Positions 1-8,882 of a stretch of 64,000 bases of DNA are shown in pieces. The notes beneath the pieces are model-generated. The model made no database searches. It was not told the DNA's origin and saw only the letters and a program-made list of their open reading frames with translations. The position numbers and the translations under genes are program-made. Source of the DNA: Syntrophotalea carbinolica DSM 2380 (lineage in GTDB: Bacteria; Desulfobacterota; Desulfuromonadia; Desulfuromonadales; Syntrophotaleaceae). How positions within the stretch are numbered: the stretch's first letter is position 1; each line of letters begins with the position of its first letter. The stretch is taken from positions 372,001 to 436,000 of the forward strand of contig NC_007498.2 of assembly GCF_000012885.1 (NCBI RefSeq). Direction: 5' to 3'.

Positions 1-645
1 GATGTTGTTGAAATTGTTAATAGATATAAAAGACTTACAAAAACTGCAGAAATTCTAGGTCAGATTCTTAAGAATTACTATGGGTCAATTAAGCGTGATA
101 GGAAAATAGAGTTAATAAAGGAAGTTTTTGATGGGCCTTTGAGGATGCAGGGATCTTTGTATAAAGATATGCTTAATGATCCCGGTCCTCTAGTTAAAGA
201 GATAGAGTCTTTTATTGATTTTAAGGGGAAGAATCTTGATAAAGATAAAAAGAGAATTATCGCAAAAAAAATATGTTTTCGTATTCTTGGGCTAGTTAGT
301 ACAAGCCTAATACATCAAACAGCCATATATGTTTGCTCAGATGATTTGAAAGAAGAGATAGGGCAAGCTGTAAAGAGCAGTAAAACAATTGCATATAGAT
401 TGTTAGAGGCGGCTGTTGATCTTTCAACTCCTGGATTTGTCAATGCGGAAAAATTATCAAACTTGTCCAAAACATTGTCTAATAATCCATTCGCTTTTAC
501 AATGTTGCAGACGCTTGTGCTATATCATTTACATATGTTTCATACAGACTTTCGAGTGAGACAAAAACTCTGTCAATCATTAAAAATAGAGATGTCAACA
601 TCTCGTCATATCGATGTAAATAGCAAAGATAGAAAAATTTTGTAA
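1..645 (+). CDS. C-terminal part of an unknown AT-rich protein (5' end outside window)
   Basis: The reading frame is open from base 1 to the TAA at 643-645, so the gene begins upstream of the window and only its last 214 residues are seen. The visible part is lysine-rich and predicted largely helical, with no signal peptide and no catalytic motif that I recognise. Base composition is clearly more AT-rich than everything downstream, which suggests horizontal transfer. It lies directly upstream of an HNH nuclease gene, so it could be the tail of a large defence-type protein, but that is only inference from position and composition. An internal TTG at 139 could in principle start a shorter product, but continuity to the window edge argues against it. 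Confidence 0.6.
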   Translation, partial: DVVEIVNRYKRLTKTAEILGQILKNYYGSIKRDRKIELIKEVFDGPLRMQGSLYKDMLNDPGPLVKEIESFIDFKGKNLDKDKKRIIAKKICFRILGLVSTSLIHQTAIYVCSDDLKEEIGQAVKSSKTIAYRLLEAAVDLSTPGFVNAEKLSNLSKTLSNNPFAFTMLQTLVLYHLHMFHTDFRVRQKLCQSLKIEMSTSRHIDVNSKDRKIL

Positions 646-809
646 TAAGGAATGGGAGTAGGTCTTGGGTCACTTTACTCATTAGGATGAAGTGGTCCGC
701 GGCAGGTGCCCCATTTCCGAACCTGTTTTTGACCTTCGCTATTATTCGCGAATTTCAGATGCCAGAGAATGACATCTCTGGCAGATTTCGAGGTTGTTCC
801 TGCTTTGCC

Positions 810-1811
810 ATGTACCGTCATCCAATCAGTGCAGAGGCTAATTTGCCCATTACCGAAAAATACCAGAAATCCTTCACCCACCTCAACCGCGCACCGGGCC
901 GCGTTTGGACACCGGCAACGAAAAAGAAAGCTCCGCACAAACCCTTGCTGCTTCTGGCTCTCCTCGACCTTTTCGCCCAAGGTCATATCCAAACCAATTT
1001 CATCGAACTTACTCCTGATCTCAGCGATCTTTTCACCCTTTACTGGTCTCGCATCGTTCTTCCGGGTCAGAAAAGCTCTGTTGCGTTTCCTTTCTTCTTT
1101 CTGAGAAGCGAAGGTTTTTGGCATCTGGTGCCGGTACCGGAAAAAGAGCAGGTGCTGGCGTCGACAAAGTCCATCAGCACTGTCGGCCAACTGCGTGACA
1201 TCGCTCTGGGAGCGAGGCTGGACGATGAACTGTTTGCTCTTTTGCAGAACGAGAACAACCGTGAAATGCTGCGCGCAGCGCTCATCACCGCCCACTTCAG
1301 TGAAGATGTTCATCCGGCTCTGATCGAGCAGGGAGCGGTGAACGCCGAAGCTTTCGACTATAGTTTGCGCTTGTACGAGAAGGCGCATGGAAAGATCGGA
1401 GATAAAGAAGAGAAATACAAACCGGCGGTGCGCGATCAGGGTTTCCGTCGGGCCATTGTCAATGCCTATGGCCATCGCTGTGCCCTGTGTGGCATCCGCA
1501 TGCTTACCCCGGATGGGCATACCGTGGTCGATGCTGCTCATATCGTGCCCTGGAGCGAGAGCCATAACGATGACATTTCCAATGGTATGGCGCTTTGTCG
1601 CCTGTGTCATTGGACCTTCGATGAGGGCATGCTTGGGGTGCGCAATGACTACACCGTGATCACCTCGCCTTTGCTGGTTCGAAACACGAATGTGCCGGGT
1701 TTTCTGCTTAACCTTGCCGACCGGCCGATCATCGGACCGCCGGAACGTGATCTGTGGCCGGCTCTGGAATCCTTGGTCCATCACCGTAAAAGGTTTCGAC
1801 TCAGATCATGA
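810..1811 (+). CDS. HNH endonuclease, restriction-like
   Basis: The protein is probably a DNA endonuclease. The N-terminal part has the helical block HKPLLLLALLDLF, known from restriction-associated HNH proteins of about 300 residues. The C-terminal part carries a zinc-binding HNH fold: CALCG, then DAAHIVPW, then SNGMALCRLCH and FDEG, giving two CxxC pairs and the catalytic AAHI histidine. The open frame extends to 687, but the residues before about 810 look like read-through. ATG 810 lacks a good ribosome site, and TTG 843, preceded by AGAGG at a spacing of 5, is an equally plausible start. The stop overlaps the ATG of the HIT gene (ATGA), so the two are probably translationally coupled. Its target is unknown; no methylase is visible in the window. 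Confidence 0.75.
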   Translation: MYRHPISAEANLPITEKYQKSFTHLNRAPGRVWTPATKKKAPHKPLLLLALLDLFAQGHIQTNFIELTPDLSDLFTLYWSRIVLPGQKSSVAFPFFFLRSEGFWHLVPVPEKEQVLASTKSISTVGQLRDIALGARLDDELFALLQNENNREMLRAALITAHFSEDVHPALIEQGAVNAEAFDYSLRLYEKAHGKIGDKEEKYKPAVRDQGFRRAIVNAYGHRCALCGIRMLTPDGHTVVDAAHIVPWSESHNDDISNGMALCRLCHWTFDEGMLGVRNDYTVITSPLLVRNTNVPGFLLNLADRPIIGPPERDLWPALESLVHHRKRFRLRS

Positions 1812-2191
1812 CCACCAAAGTGTGCCCATTCTGCAACCCGAATATTAGATCCCGCATCGTGGCCGAACACGGCAGCGTGTTTGCCGTGTCCGACATCTAT
1901 CCAGTAACCGATGGCCATCTGCTCATCCTGCCCAAACGTCATATCTCCGACTGGTTCTCTCTGACGGAAGAGGAACGGCAAGATGCCGAAAAGCTGATCC
2001 TTTGTATGCGAGAAAAGCTCCTCATCGATGATCCGACCATTACCGGCTTCAATATCGGCGTGAACTGCGGCGCCAGCGCCGGCCAGACGATTTTCCATGT
2101 TCACATTCACCTCATTCCCCGGCGGGACGGTGATGTCGATGATCCGCGTGGCGGGGTGCGGGGCGTGATTCCGCATAAACAAAAATACTGA
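1808..2191 (+). CDS. HIT family hydrolase
   Basis: This 127-residue protein is a histidine-triad nucleotide hydrolase or transferase, a family acting on nucleotide conjugates such as Ap4A or AMP-lysine. The active-site triad is HVHIHLIPR near residue 98, and the N-terminal CPFC is the usual half of the zinc-binding motif in bacterial HIT proteins. Length is normal for the family. It overlaps the end of the HNH gene by four bases (ATGA), an unusual pairing that suggests co-transfer or coupling. A decayed second copy of this gene lies near 4.4 kb. The exact substrate cannot be told from sequence. Confidence 0.85.
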   Translation: MTTKVCPFCNPNIRSRIVAEHGSVFAVSDIYPVTDGHLLILPKRHISDWFSLTEEERQDAEKLILCMREKLLIDDPTITGFNIGVNCGASAGQTIFHVHIHLIPRRDGDVDDPRGGVRGVIPHKQKY

Positions 2192-2219
2192 TCTTGCGAT
2201 GTCTTTCATCTCGGGAGAG

Positions 2220-2336
2220 ATGATGCAAAAGAAAACCGCTTTTTGTCTGGTCCTGTTATCGAATTTTGTCCTTTGGAGCCCTGGGCATGTTCTTGCCGAA
2301 CGGGGTATGATCGATCCGTTACCATGTGGCAATTGA
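2220..2336 (+). CDS. possible small secreted peptide (38 aa)
   Basis: A short frame starts with tandem ATG codons just after GGGAGAG and encodes a classic-looking signal peptide: basic MQKK, a hydrophobic core rich in Leu, Phe and Val, and a VLA-like cleavage site near residue 26. The frame then stops after only about a dozen mature residues, including one Cys. It may be a genuine small exported peptide or the surviving 5' end of a truncated secreted protein gene. I do not recognise a family. Confidence 0.3.
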   Translation: MMQKKTAFCLVLLSNFVLWSPGHVLAERGMIDPLPCGN

Positions 2337-2418
2337 GCCACACCCAGAATTTAGACAGATCAATCTTGGAAAAATTCGATGAAGTCAGGCCGCTCGTCAT
2401 AGGCAGGTAAAACTGGGA

Positions 2419-2437
2419 CCGGTCAAGTCTTGACCGG
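2419..2437. other. perfect inverted repeat
   Basis: CCGGTCAAG-T-CTTGACCGG is a perfect palindrome with a one-base spacer in the HIT/selO intergenic region. It could be an operator or a terminator stem without a U-tract. Its function is not known. Confidence 0.35.
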
Positions 2438-2470
2438 GTGCGATGGGGGCAGCAAATCTATTCTGACAAA

Positions 2471-2503
2471 AAAATACGGCCCTTCCCAAACGGGAAGGGC
2501 CGT
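2471..2503. terminator. terminator between HIT-side genes and selO
   Basis: A 12-bp perfect stem (ACGGCCCTTCCC / GGGAAGGGCCGT, loop AAAC) sits between convergent genes. An A-run on its left side gives a strong U-tract for the minus strand, so it chiefly ends selO; readthrough control from the plus strand is possible. Confidence 0.85.
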
Positions 2504-2519
2504 TTGCTATTAAGCTGCA

Positions 2520-3998
2520 TCAGGTTCCACAGAAGGTTTGATAGGGTTTCTCTGATGGCGGCGGCGGTTGGCGGTACTCGGCATGTTCGGGCTGATCATC
2601 GTAGGGCCGGGACAAGACCTCGAGCAGCTTTTCCAGCACGGTGAAATCGTGTCGCTCTTGCGCGGCGGCCAGGGCTTCTTCGACCCTATGGTTACGCGGG
2701 ATAAAAGCCGGGTTGTGTGCACGCATGAGCGCGCGGGAGGCTTCCACGGGTTCCTCCTGCCGGGTCAGGCGGGTCTGCCAGCGCTGGTGCCATGCGGTGA
2801 AGCTTGGTTCGCGGAAGAATGGTGTGTCGGGCAGGGTTTCCAGCGCCAGGTCTCGCAGGGTGTTGGTGTAGTCCGCTTGATTCTGCTGCATGCATGTCAA
2901 CAGATCCTGCATCAAAGACATGTCGGCGTCTTCTTTGGTGAAGAGGCCGAGCTTGGCCCGCATGCCGTCCATCCTCAAGCGCTGGAATATATCGGGAAAC
3001 GTAGCCAGGCTCCGGTTGGCCAATTCAACGGCTTTTTCCCCTTCGTCGTGCAGTACCGGCAGCAGGGTTTCGGCGAAACGGGTCACGTTCCACTGGGCCA
3101 TGGCAGGCTGCCTGGCGAAGGCATAGCGACCATCCTGGTCGATGGAGCTGAATACGGTGTCGGGGTCGTAACTGTCCATGAACGCGCAAGGGCCGTAATC
3201 GATGCTTTCACCACACAGGGCCATATTGTCGGTGTTCATCACGCCATGGATAAAGCCGACATGCAGCCAACGGACGACGAGTTCCACCTGTTTTTCCAGT
3301 ACCGTCTGCAAGAGAGCCAAAAAAGGGTTGTCGGCTTGCAGCAACTCCGGGAAGTGGCGGTGGATGGTATACTCGGCCAGAGTACGAATACCGTCCCGGT
3401 TCCCCTGCGCCGCGAGGTATTCGAAGGTGCCGACGCGGATGTGGCTGGCCGCCACCCGTGTGAGGATCGCGCCGGGTAGCGGGGTTTCACGGTATACCGG
3501 TTCGCCGGTGGTGACCACCGCAAGGCTGCGGGTGGTCGAGATGCCAAGGGCATGCATCGCTTCGCTGATGATGTATTCCCGCAGCATCGGTCCCAGCACC
3601 GCTCGTCCGTCGCCGCTGCGGGAAAATGGCGTCCGGCCGGAGCCTTTGAGCTGGATGTCGAAGCGTTGCCCCGTGGGCGTGATGTGCTCGCCCAGCAAGT
3701 GGGCGCGGCCATCGCCGAGCATGGTGAAATATCCGAACTGATGCCCTGCATAAGCCTGGCAGATCGGTTGCGCACCCTCGGGGATGCGGTTACCCGAGAA
3801 GATAGCGACGCCCTCGTCTCCCGCCAGGGTGTTGGTGGCCAAACCCAGGGCGTCGGACAGCGAGCTGTTGAAGATCGCCATCTGTGGCGCACGCACCGGG
3901 GTGGGGTCGAGACGGGTGTACAGATAATCCGGCAGGCGGGCATAGCTGTTATCAAAATTCCAGCCCGGGCCGGTGGTTGTATTATCGGTGGCTTTCAT
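2520..3998 (-). CDS. selO: Protein adenylyltransferase SelO (YdiU)
   Basis: SelO is a pseudokinase-fold enzyme that transfers AMP from ATP to protein Ser/Thr/Tyr and is linked to redox stress. The 492-residue length is typical. Visible family features are the N-terminal YAGHQFGYF and LKGSGRTPFSR segments (nucleotide binding), the HGVMNTDN catalytic loop, the DYGP metal-binding element that replaces DFG, and a C-terminal FCGT whose Cys corresponds to the position that is selenocysteine in animal SelO. It is the second gene of a two-gene minus-strand operon: its ATG overlaps the TGA of the upstream 92-residue gene. A strong terminator follows. Confidence 0.93.
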   Translation of the reverse strand: MKATDNTTTGPGWNFDNSYARLPDYLYTRLDPTPVRAPQMAIFNSSLSDALGLATNTLAGDEGVAIFSGNRIPEGAQPICQAYAGHQFGYFTMLGDGRAHLLGEHITPTGQRFDIQLKGSGRTPFSRSGDGRAVLGPMLREYIISEAMHALGISTTRSLAVVTTGEPVYRETPLPGAILTRVAASHIRVGTFEYLAAQGNRDGIRTLAEYTIHRHFPELLQADNPFLALLQTVLEKQVELVVRWLHVGFIHGVMNTDNMALCGESIDYGPCAFMDSYDPDTVFSSIDQDGRYAFARQPAMAQWNVTRFAETLLPVLHDEGEKAVELANRSLATFPDIFQRLRMDGMRAKLGLFTKEDADMSLMQDLLTCMQQNQADYTNTLRDLALETLPDTPFFREPSFTAWHQRWQTRLTRQEEPVEASRALMRAHNPAFIPRNHRVEEALAAAQERHDFTVLEKLLEVLSRPYDDQPEHAEYRQPPPPSEKPYQTFCGT

Positions 3999-4273
3999 AG
4001 GCCTCCAGACAATTGTGAAGACTTCTCGACCTCTTTTCGAATAGATTGCAGAAGTATCATCCCATCGCCAAGATCGTGCTTCATATCCTTGGCTGCGGCA
4101 GCATGTTTTTTGATATACGGGTGATCGGCGCCATGGATTTCCAGAACCAGATCTTTAACAGCATCGCAAAACAGGGCAATGTCCTGGGTTGCATCTTTGC
4201 CCGGGTTCTCCCAAGCCATGTTACCGTGCTCAATGAGCAAATCGATCTTTTGAAGCAACTCCCTACCGTTCAT
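3995..4273 (-). CDS. hypothetical 92-aa protein co-transcribed with selO
   Basis: This small acidic, soluble, helical protein has no signal peptide or membrane segment. It ends within the first codons of selO (overlap ATGA), which strongly implies one mRNA and translational coupling. Several His and Asp residues lie in its second half (HGADHPYIKKH), but no known metal-binding pattern is complete. I do not recognise the family; a role tied to SelO, as a partner or substrate, is a guess from gene order. Confidence 0.65.
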   Translation of the reverse strand: MNGRELLQKIDLLIEHGNMAWENPGKDATQDIALFCDAVKDLVLEIHGADHPYIKKHAAAAKDMKHDLGDGMILLQSIRKEVEKSSQLSGGL

Positions 4274-4372
4274 AATCGCCTCCGTAACCGTTACAGAAAA
4301 TTTCGGCGAAAACCATCGTTATTATTTCGGTCATGCTTCCAGACTATACCCGCAGCACCCCGGAAGGCAAAT

Positions 4373-4455
4373 ATCCTCGTTGAGGACTCAACCATTACCG
4401 GTTTCCATATCGGGGTGAACTGCGGGGAGGGATTCCGCATAAGCAGAAATACTGA
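4373..4455 (+). pseudogene. internally deleted remnant of the HIT gene
   Basis: Bases 4373-4455 match the 3' half of the HIT gene at about 2025-2191. TITGF-IGVNCG is followed directly by the gene's last codons (PHK-QKY and stop), with the intervening segment encoding the HVHIH active site missing. Flanking sequence beyond the stop also resembles that of the intact gene for a short stretch. The catalytic triad is gone, so it cannot be functional. The rest of 4274-4806 holds no gene I can support. Confidence 0.7.
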
Positions 4456-4720
4456 TCCTGCATGTGGAGATGCCTTGTCGATTGGTAACCTGGGCGTTAG
4501 AGTCGCACGATGGCTGGACCGCTTCTCTTATCCGCTGAAGTGGGGCCGTGGGGGCTTTGTTTCGACAACCGTTTTGCTTTGACCTTGCCGGGAGGCGAGT
4601 CTTGACCAAAACAAGGTTATGCAGTAGGGTGAAGTTTCCTTATTAGCATGTATTTTGTATCGACTTGATCCAATGCAAGGCTAGCGATGAATTTGCAGAA
4701 CGCTGTTTTGATAAAAATGA

Positions 4721-4756
4721 AGCCACCCGGCGCTTTGAGGCGCGGGTGGCTTTTTG
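4721..4756 (+). terminator. intrinsic terminator upstream of the PAS kinase
   Basis: The stem AGCCACCC(G)GCGC / GCGCGGGTGGCT is followed by TTTTTG. It insulates the kinase gene from the decayed HIT region and would stop plus-strand transcription arriving from 4.3-4.7 kb. Confidence 0.75.
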
Positions 4757-4806
4757 TTGTTTGACGGCGAATCCCGGGGGATGAATCCGGGGCTGGGTGC
4801 ACGGAT

Positions 4807-7800
4807 ATGCAGGAAAGGCGGTGGCAAAAAATGTATCTGATCCTTGAAGGAGAAGATCAGGATCCAAAGGCTTTGCAGCAGCTGCTGAAGGATCACGGGT
4901 ACACGGTTTCGCTGCGAAGCGGTGCCGGCCCGGAGGCAGCCGCCAGGACCGAAACGGCCGAGGAAAACCTGCCGCTGGCGTTTCTGGCTCATTTCATCGA
5001 TGGCATCATCGTCGTGGATGTCGAAACCGTGGGGGTGAAGTACGCCAATAAGGCTTTTGCCGACATGCTTGGATACAGTCTGGAAGAAGTTCATCGGCAT
5101 AAGGTCTGGGACTGGGATGCCGTCTGGTCGCGGGAAGAAATCGAAGAGATGTCTGCGACGCGGAACTGGCCGGGGGAACATTTCGAGACCCGCCTTCGGT
5201 GCAAGGACGGACGGGTGCTGGATGTGGCCATCAGCCATAAGCCGATCTTCTGGCAGGGAGCGGAGCTCGTCTTGTGTGTGATCGAGGATATCACTGAGCG
5301 CAAGCGAACCGAGCGCGTGCTGCATCTCACGCAATTCACCGTGGAAAAAACCGATGATCAGGCCTTTTGGATGGATCCCGAGGGGCGGTTTCTCTACGTC
5401 AACGAAGCAGCCTGTACCGCTTTGGGTTACAGCCGGGAAGAACTCGAAGGCATGCCGATATGGGAAGTCGATCCGAATGTTACCCGGGAAAACGCTGTCG
5501 ATTATTGGCTGCGATTGAAAGAACAAGGCTCGATGCGTTTCGAAAGCCTGCACCGGGCCAAAGATGGACGTATCTACCCGGTGGAGGTTCGCGGAAATTA
5601 CGTTAATTATGACGGCAGGGAATACAGTTGTGTCTTTGTCACGGATCTCAGCGAACGCCGGCAGGCGGAACAGCAATTGCGGCAAGCCAATCTTGTGCTG
5701 GAGAGCAGTCCGGCGGTTTTGTACCGCCGCAAAGCACAGCCGGGATGGCCGTTGGAAATGGTCACGAGGAACGTTGCCTGTTTCGGATATGCCCCCAACG
5801 AACTTTTGTCCGGGGCTGTTTCTTTCGCGGACCTGGTTCATCCGGAGGATCTCGACCGGGTGGCTGCCGAGGGAACGGAATATACCCTCCAGGGTGAAGA
5901 CCGCTTTCAGCAGGAATATCGGATCGTCACCAGGGGGGGGGATGTCCGCTGGGTCGATGACCGTACCGTTGCCGAACGGGATGGGCAAGGGAGGGTGACC
6001 CACTATCAGGGCATCGTTCTGGACATCACCGACCGCAAACGGACCGAACTCGTCATGGCGGCGCGCATGCGCCTGATTCAGTTCGCTGCTACGCACACCC
6101 TGGACGAACTGCTGGAAGCCACCCTGGACGAGGCGGAAGATCTGACCGACAGCCAGATCGGTTTTTTTGTGTTTCTCGATGCCGATCAGAAAACCCTCTC
6201 CATGCAGAACTGGTCCACCAGGACCAAGCGGGATTTCTGTACGGCGCAAGGCAAAGGGCTGCACTATCCGGTATCGCAGGCCGGGGTATGGGCCGACTGT
6301 ATTCACCAGCGTCGGCCGGTTATTCACAACGACTATGCCGCTCTTCTCCACCGTAAGGGGCTGCCGCCAGGGCACTCTCCACTGATGCGGGAACTGGTCG
6401 TGCCGGTCTTCCGCGGCGAGAACATTATGGCCGTCGTTGCGGTGGGTAACAAGTCGCAGACCTACACGCCGCAGGACGTGGAAGCGGTTTCTCTTTTGGC
6501 CGATCTCGCCTGGACGATTGCCGAGAGCAAGAAGGCCGAGGAAGCCTTGGAAAACCGCCTGGTCGCTTTGACCCGCCCGTTGGAGGATGCTGCCGGCGTC
6601 ACCTTCGAGGAGTTATTCAATCTGTCAGACATCCAGCGTCTGCAGGATGATTTCGCCCAGGCCACCGGCGTGGCGTCTCTTATCACCCTTCCGGACGGTA
6701 CGCCCCTCACCGAGCCCAGTAACTTCTGCCGCTTCTGCACAATGATCCGGGCGACGGAAAAAGGGGCCGTCAATTGTATAAAATCCGACGCAGTACTGGG
6801 CAGACCTTCAGCCTTGGGTTCGACTGTGCGGAAATGCTTGAGCGGAGGGCTTTGGGGGGCTGGCGCCGCCATCCTGGTCGGGGGGCGTCATATTGCCAGT
6901 TGGCTTATCGGCCAGGTGCGAGACGCGAATGTGACCGAAGAACAGGTACGTGCCTGCGTTCGAAAAACAGGTGTCGATGAAGAGGCCGTGTTGGAGGCCT
7001 TCCGTGAAATTCCGGTCATGCCCCGTGAGCGCTTCGGCCAGGTCGCCCAGGCGTTGAATACGCTGGCCGGGCAACTTTCCTCCATCGCTTACCAGAATGT
7101 GCAGCAGGCCCGTTTCATCACCGATTACAAACAGGCCGAAGAAGCGCGCCGCAAGTCCGAGAGCGAGTATAAATCGATAGTCGAGCATGCCCCCTTCGGC
7201 ATCACCCGTTCCACCCGGGAGGGCAAACTGCTCAGTGTCAATCCGGCGCTCGCCTCCATTCTGAAATACGATTCGGTGCAGGAGTTGATGGAGACCGTCA
7301 ACCGTTCCAGCATTCAGGAGGTGCTTTTCCCCAAACCTGAGGAGCGGGATGCCCTGGTGGATAAAGTCCTCACGCAGGATGCCTGGTATGTCTTCAACAA
7401 CCGGTTACGCTGTAAGGATGGCAGTATCGTAACCTGCCGGGTCCATTCCCGGCGGATCGCCGATGAGGGCGGTCTGATCGGTGAATTCGAAAGTTTTCAG
7501 GAGAACATCACCGATCAATTGGCTGCGCAAGAGGCGCTGCGGGAGAGCGAGGAGAAGTTTCGCGTGCTGGCGGAGACCTCGCCGGTGGCGATCTGCCTCT
7601 ATCAGGAGGATCGGCACATCTATGCCAATCCCGCCATGGAGCGGCTATTCGGTTACGACGCCGACACGTTGTGCAACATGAACATCTGGGATATAGGCCA
7701 CGAAGATTCCCGGGACCTGATTCGGGAGCGGGGGCTTGCCCGGCTGGCGGGACAAAGTGTATCCGGTCAGTATGAAATCAAATACCTGACCAAGGCTGGT

Positions 7801-8526
7801 GGTGAGGGGTATGTGCTGATTTCAGCCGGGTTGATCGAATACCAGGGCCGTCCTACCGGGGTGGCGTCGTTTCTCGATATAACCGAGCGCAAACGGACCG
7901 AACAGCTGATCCGGGCGTCCCTGAAGGAGAAGGACGTGTTGTTGCGGGAGATCCATCACCGGGTCAAGAACAACCTGCAGGTGGTGTCGAGCCTGCTGTA
8001 TCTGCAGTCACAGAAGTTCAGTGATGCGGAGCTGCAGAACTGCTTTCTGGAAAGCCAGAGTCGCATCTGTTCCATGGCCATAGCCCATGAGCAGCTTTAC
8101 CAGTCCAAGAACCTGGCGGACATCAGCATCAAGACCTATCTGGAGAACCTGGTGCAGCAACAGCAACAGATCCTTTTCTCTCCCGGCCAGCAGATCGATT
8201 GCCGGCTGACGGTCGAGGATATCCCCCTCGATATCGAAAAGGTGGTTCCCTGCGGCCTGCTGATCACCGAGTTGCTGTCCAATGCCTACAAGCACGCTTT
8301 TGCCGATGGCCGCAGCGGGCAGGTGGCGATTTCGTTGCACAGCCATGCCGGGCAGTTTGAACTGACGGTGGCCGACAACGGCGTGGGGGTGCCCGCCGAT
8401 TTCGATTATTGCTCTCCCAAAACCCTCGGCCTGCAGCTGGTGACGGCACTGGTCAATCAGCTCAACGGTACCCTCGAGGTGGAGAGTCGCAGCGGCACCT
8501 GTTTCCGGGTGCGATTTGAAGGGTAA
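4807..8526 (+). CDS. multi-PAS/GAF/PocR sensor histidine kinase (HisKA_2 type)
   Basis: This is a soluble 1239-residue sensor kinase with no membrane segment. Approximate order: a short receiver-like N-terminus (residues 10-50), three PAS/PAC domains (60-165, 175-285, 295-410), a GAF domain (420-575), a PocR-type ligand domain with clustered cysteines CRFC (about 600-775), two more PAS domains (785-905, 912-1030), a HisKA_2 phosphoacceptor (EIHHRVKNNLQ, about 1048), and a C-terminal ATPase with ITELLSNAYKHA and DNGVG. The N-terminal LILEGEDQD...LLKDHGY resembles the start of a receiver, but the rest of that domain is absent. ATG 4831, nearer to AAGGCGG, is an alternative start. No response regulator is adjacent, so it is an orphan kinase. 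PocR and PAS suggest sensing of a small molecule or redox state. Confidence 0.88.
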   Translation: MQERRWQKMYLILEGEDQDPKALQQLLKDHGYTVSLRSGAGPEAAARTETAEENLPLAFLAHFIDGIIVVDVETVGVKYANKAFADMLGYSLEEVHRHKVWDWDAVWSREEIEEMSATRNWPGEHFETRLRCKDGRVLDVAISHKPIFWQGAELVLCVIEDITERKRTERVLHLTQFTVEKTDDQAFWMDPEGRFLYVNEAACTALGYSREELEGMPIWEVDPNVTRENAVDYWLRLKEQGSMRFESLHRAKDGRIYPVEVRGNYVNYDGREYSCVFVTDLSERRQAEQQLRQANLVLESSPAVLYRRKAQPGWPLEMVTRNVACFGYAPNELLSGAVSFADLVHPEDLDRVAAEGTEYTLQGEDRFQQEYRIVTRGGDVRWVDDRTVAERDGQGRVTHYQGIVLDITDRKRTELVMAARMRLIQFAATHTLDELLEATLDEAEDLTDSQIGFFVFLDADQKTLSMQNWSTRTKRDFCTAQGKGLHYPVSQAGVWADCIHQRRPVIHNDYAALLHRKGLPPGHSPLMRELVVPVFRGENIMAVVAVGNKSQTYTPQDVEAVSLLADLAWTIAESKKAEEALENRLVALTRPLEDAAGVTFEELFNLSDIQRLQDDFAQATGVASLITLPDGTPLTEPSNFCRFCTMIRATEKGAVNCIKSDAVLGRPSALGSTVRKCLSGGLWGAGAAILVGGRHIASWLIGQVRDANVTEEQVRACVRKTGVDEEAVLEAFREIPVMPRERFGQVAQALNTLAGQLSSIAYQNVQQARFITDYKQAEEARRKSESEYKSIVEHAPFGITRSTREGKLLSVNPALASILKYDSVQELMETVNRSSIQEVLFPKPEERDALVDKVLTQDAWYVFNNRLRCKDGSIVTCRVHSRRIADEGGLIGEFESFQENITDQLAAQEALRESEEKFRVLAETSPVAICLYQEDRHIYANPAMERLFGYDADTLCNMNIWDIGHEDSRDLIRERGLARLAGQSVSGQYEIKYLTKAGGEGYVLISAGLIEYQGRPTGVASFLDITERKRTEQLIRASLKEKDVLLREIHHRVKNNLQVVSSLLYLQSQKFSDAELQNCFLESQSRICSMAIAHEQLYQSKNLADISIKTYLENLVQQQQQILFSPGQQIDCRLTVEDIPLDIEKVVPCGLLITELLSNAYKHAFADGRSGQVAISLHSHAGQFELTVADNGVGVPADFDYCSPKTLGLQLVTALVNQLNGTLEVESRSGTCFRVRFEG

Positions 8527-8624
8527 CGGCCGCCGTTGGTGCAGGCATTATCCCGGTTTCGTGTTCGACTGGTTCCTGATGGTAAAATGGGTTGTGACCG
8601 CATGATCTGAAAGGAGACGCAGGG

Positions 8625-8882
8625 ATGCAACCGGTTCAGGATCTGCTCCACCGCATTCAATGGGACAAGGCTTTCGCCGATGCGGATTTCGAGATCGGGT
8701 ATTACGATCGCATCGAAGACCGGATTATTCTGGTGCCCTTTTCGGCGCTTCATTTTCGAAAGGATGATCGTTTCGCCTTCGAACTCTACGACAGCAGCGG
8801 CCAGATCCACAGCGTGCCGTTTCATCGGGTGCGGGAGATTTATCGGGACGGGAAGTGTATCTGGAGGCGGGTTTCGAAATGA
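8625..8882 (+). CDS. DUF504 / MJ1316-type small domain protein
   Basis: The 85-residue protein matches the DUF504 (MJ1316) family in length and pattern: PVQDLLHRIQWD at the start, then DFEIGYYDR, RIILVPF and IPFHRVREIYRDG-like strands. The family has been proposed to recognise RNA cyclic-phosphate ends. A strong ribosome site (AAAGGAG) precedes the ATG. It stands alone between the kinase and a membrane protein gene, 98 bases after the kinase stop; co-transcription is possible but not shown. Confidence 0.75.
   Translation: MQPVQDLLHRIQWDKAFADADFEIGYYDRIEDRIILVPFSALHFRKDDRFAFELYDSSGQIHSVPFHRVREIYRDGKCIWRRVSK

Noticed and set aside
675-1784. Long minus-strand open frame opposite the HNH gene
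   Set aside because: It is antisense to a gene with clear HNH motifs, has no recognisable domain, and is one of many antisense frames expected in GC-rich DNA.
4681-6375. 564-codon minus-strand frame opposite the PAS kinase
   Set aside because: It is a shadow of the kinase gene; no ribosome site or domain was seen, and the plus-strand product has ordered PAS motifs.
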